This document shows, piece by piece, positions 38,378 through 38,780 of a stretch of 38,780 bases of DNA (position 1 is its first letter; every line of letters begins with the position of its first letter). Below the pieces are notes generated by a model that had not been told where the DNA came from, searched no databases, and saw nothing but the letters and a program-made list of their open reading frames with translations. Position numbers and translations under genes: made by a program. Origin of the DNA: Syntrophaceae bacterium (lineage in GTDB: Bacteria; Desulfobacterota; Syntrophia; Syntrophales; Smithellaceae); NCBI GenBank assembly GCA_018056765.1, contig JAGPFA010000022.1:1-38780 (forward strand), written 5' to 3'.

Positions 38378-38617
38378 CTATAAATCTTTTATTCTTGCCT
38401 TCGCTTCCCGATAGAGCCGTACGTTGCAGATGAATATCATCAAGATGAACAAACCGAGCATAAAATGCGGCTCGGTTCCCAAAATCTGATCAAGGCGGCA
38501 ACCGATATACAAAAATATGAGGGATCCGATCACCATGCCCATTCCCCAGACTGATAGCATCAGCACAGTGGTTACCTTTCGATACTGTCTGGGGTTTATC
38601 TTCTGGACGGCGATCAT
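38378..38617 (-). CDS. Small two-helix membrane protein, AtpZ/AtpI-like
   Basis: A 79-residue protein with two hydrophobic segments (about 20-42 and 52-68) joined by GCRLDQILGTEPHF. The pattern of a small-residue helix, then LD, GT, P and a second helix ending in LYR, resembles the AtpZ/AtpI family, whose members help assemble or supply ions to F-type ATP synthase. I prefer the ATG at 38617, because GAAAGGGA lies at proper spacing; the ATG at 38623 touches that site. No ATP synthase subunit can be recognised within the window, although more of this operon lies beyond the edge. The gene ends in TAG and is followed by a strong terminator. Confidence 0.55.
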   Translation of the reverse strand: MIAVQKINPRQYRKVTTVLMLSVWGMGMVIGSLIFLYIGCRLDQILGTEPHFMLGLFILMIFICNVRLYREAKARIKDL

Positions 38618-38668
38618 GGTCATTCCCTTTCATGTTTACAAGTAATGCGTAATGTCACTCTCATGTGC

Positions 38669-38780
38669 TCAGGTCACGATGTTTTTGACCACGTCGATGA
38701 CCGGGTTGGTGAACAGCGCCATCAAAATCGTGTAAAGTGCAAAGGCGCCGACTGCTTCCGCTGTATACATACGCTCATAC
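38669..38780 (-). CDS. C-terminal end of a membrane protein (truncated by the window edge)
   Basis: The last 36 codons of an open frame that runs off the window, ending NPVIDVVKNIVT before TGA. One hydrophobic helix (AVGAFALYTILMALF) is visible. It lies 51 bases upstream of the preferred AtpZ-like start, on the same strand, and is likely in the same operon. Too little is present to assign a family; I compared it from memory with ATP synthase c subunits and decarboxylase beta subunits and saw no good fit. Confidence 0.5.
   Translation of the reverse strand, partial: YERMYTAEAVGAFALYTILMALFTNPVIDVVKNIVT

Overview
This is a chromosomal housekeeping region from a Gram-negative bacterium. LptF/LptG, RseP and a sigma54-type response regulator point to a proteobacterial-style envelope. 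The run rpsB-tsf-pyrH-frr-uppS-cdsA-dxr-rseP-tsaB, next to a PilS/PilR pair and an ExeA-like ATPase, fits Desulfobacterota (former Deltaproteobacteria), perhaps near the Syntrophales. That placement rests on gene content and order only; no marker was compared. Base composition is roughly balanced. I saw no rRNA, tRNA, CRISPR array, insertion sequence or prophage.

Layout, left to right. 1-2910 (+): end of a membrane protein, ligA, acylphosphatase. 2937-5987 (-): pilR-pilS two-component pair. 6092-12372 (+): comEC, ndk, hisS, aspS. 12440-16190 (-): UvrD-type helicase, adk, a membrane-anchored glutaminyl cyclase. 16273-19610 (+): Crp-family regulator, ExeA-like AAA ATPase, TPR protein. 19619-27525 (-): the large translation, isoprenoid and envelope cluster, read rpsB-tsf-pyrH-frr, then a terminator, then uppS-cdsA-dxr-rseP-tsaB. 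27710-31451 (-): secA-argJ. 31891-32796 (-): M23 peptidase, divergent from lptF-lptG (+, 33194-35445). 35493-38617 (-): ahcY, panC, an AtpZ-like protein, and the end of one more membrane protein.

How the genes work together. Three nucleotide kinases (ndk, adk, pyrH) and two tRNA synthetases supply core metabolism and translation. UppS, CdsA, Dxr, RseP, SecA, LptFG and the M23 peptidase form an envelope-building theme. PilSR, ComEC and the ExeA/TPR pair suggest a type IV pilus or DNA-uptake capability whose structural genes lie elsewhere.

I found no clearly new multi-gene system. The observations most worth following are regulatory or architectural: a near-perfect Crp-type operator across the stop codon of the Crp-family gene; a G9 tract and two competing hairpins before the ExeA-like gene; intrinsic-terminator-like hairpins just upstream of the start codons of secA, panC and uppS; a structured leader before rpsB; and an RseP protease with three tandem PDZ domains instead of one or two.
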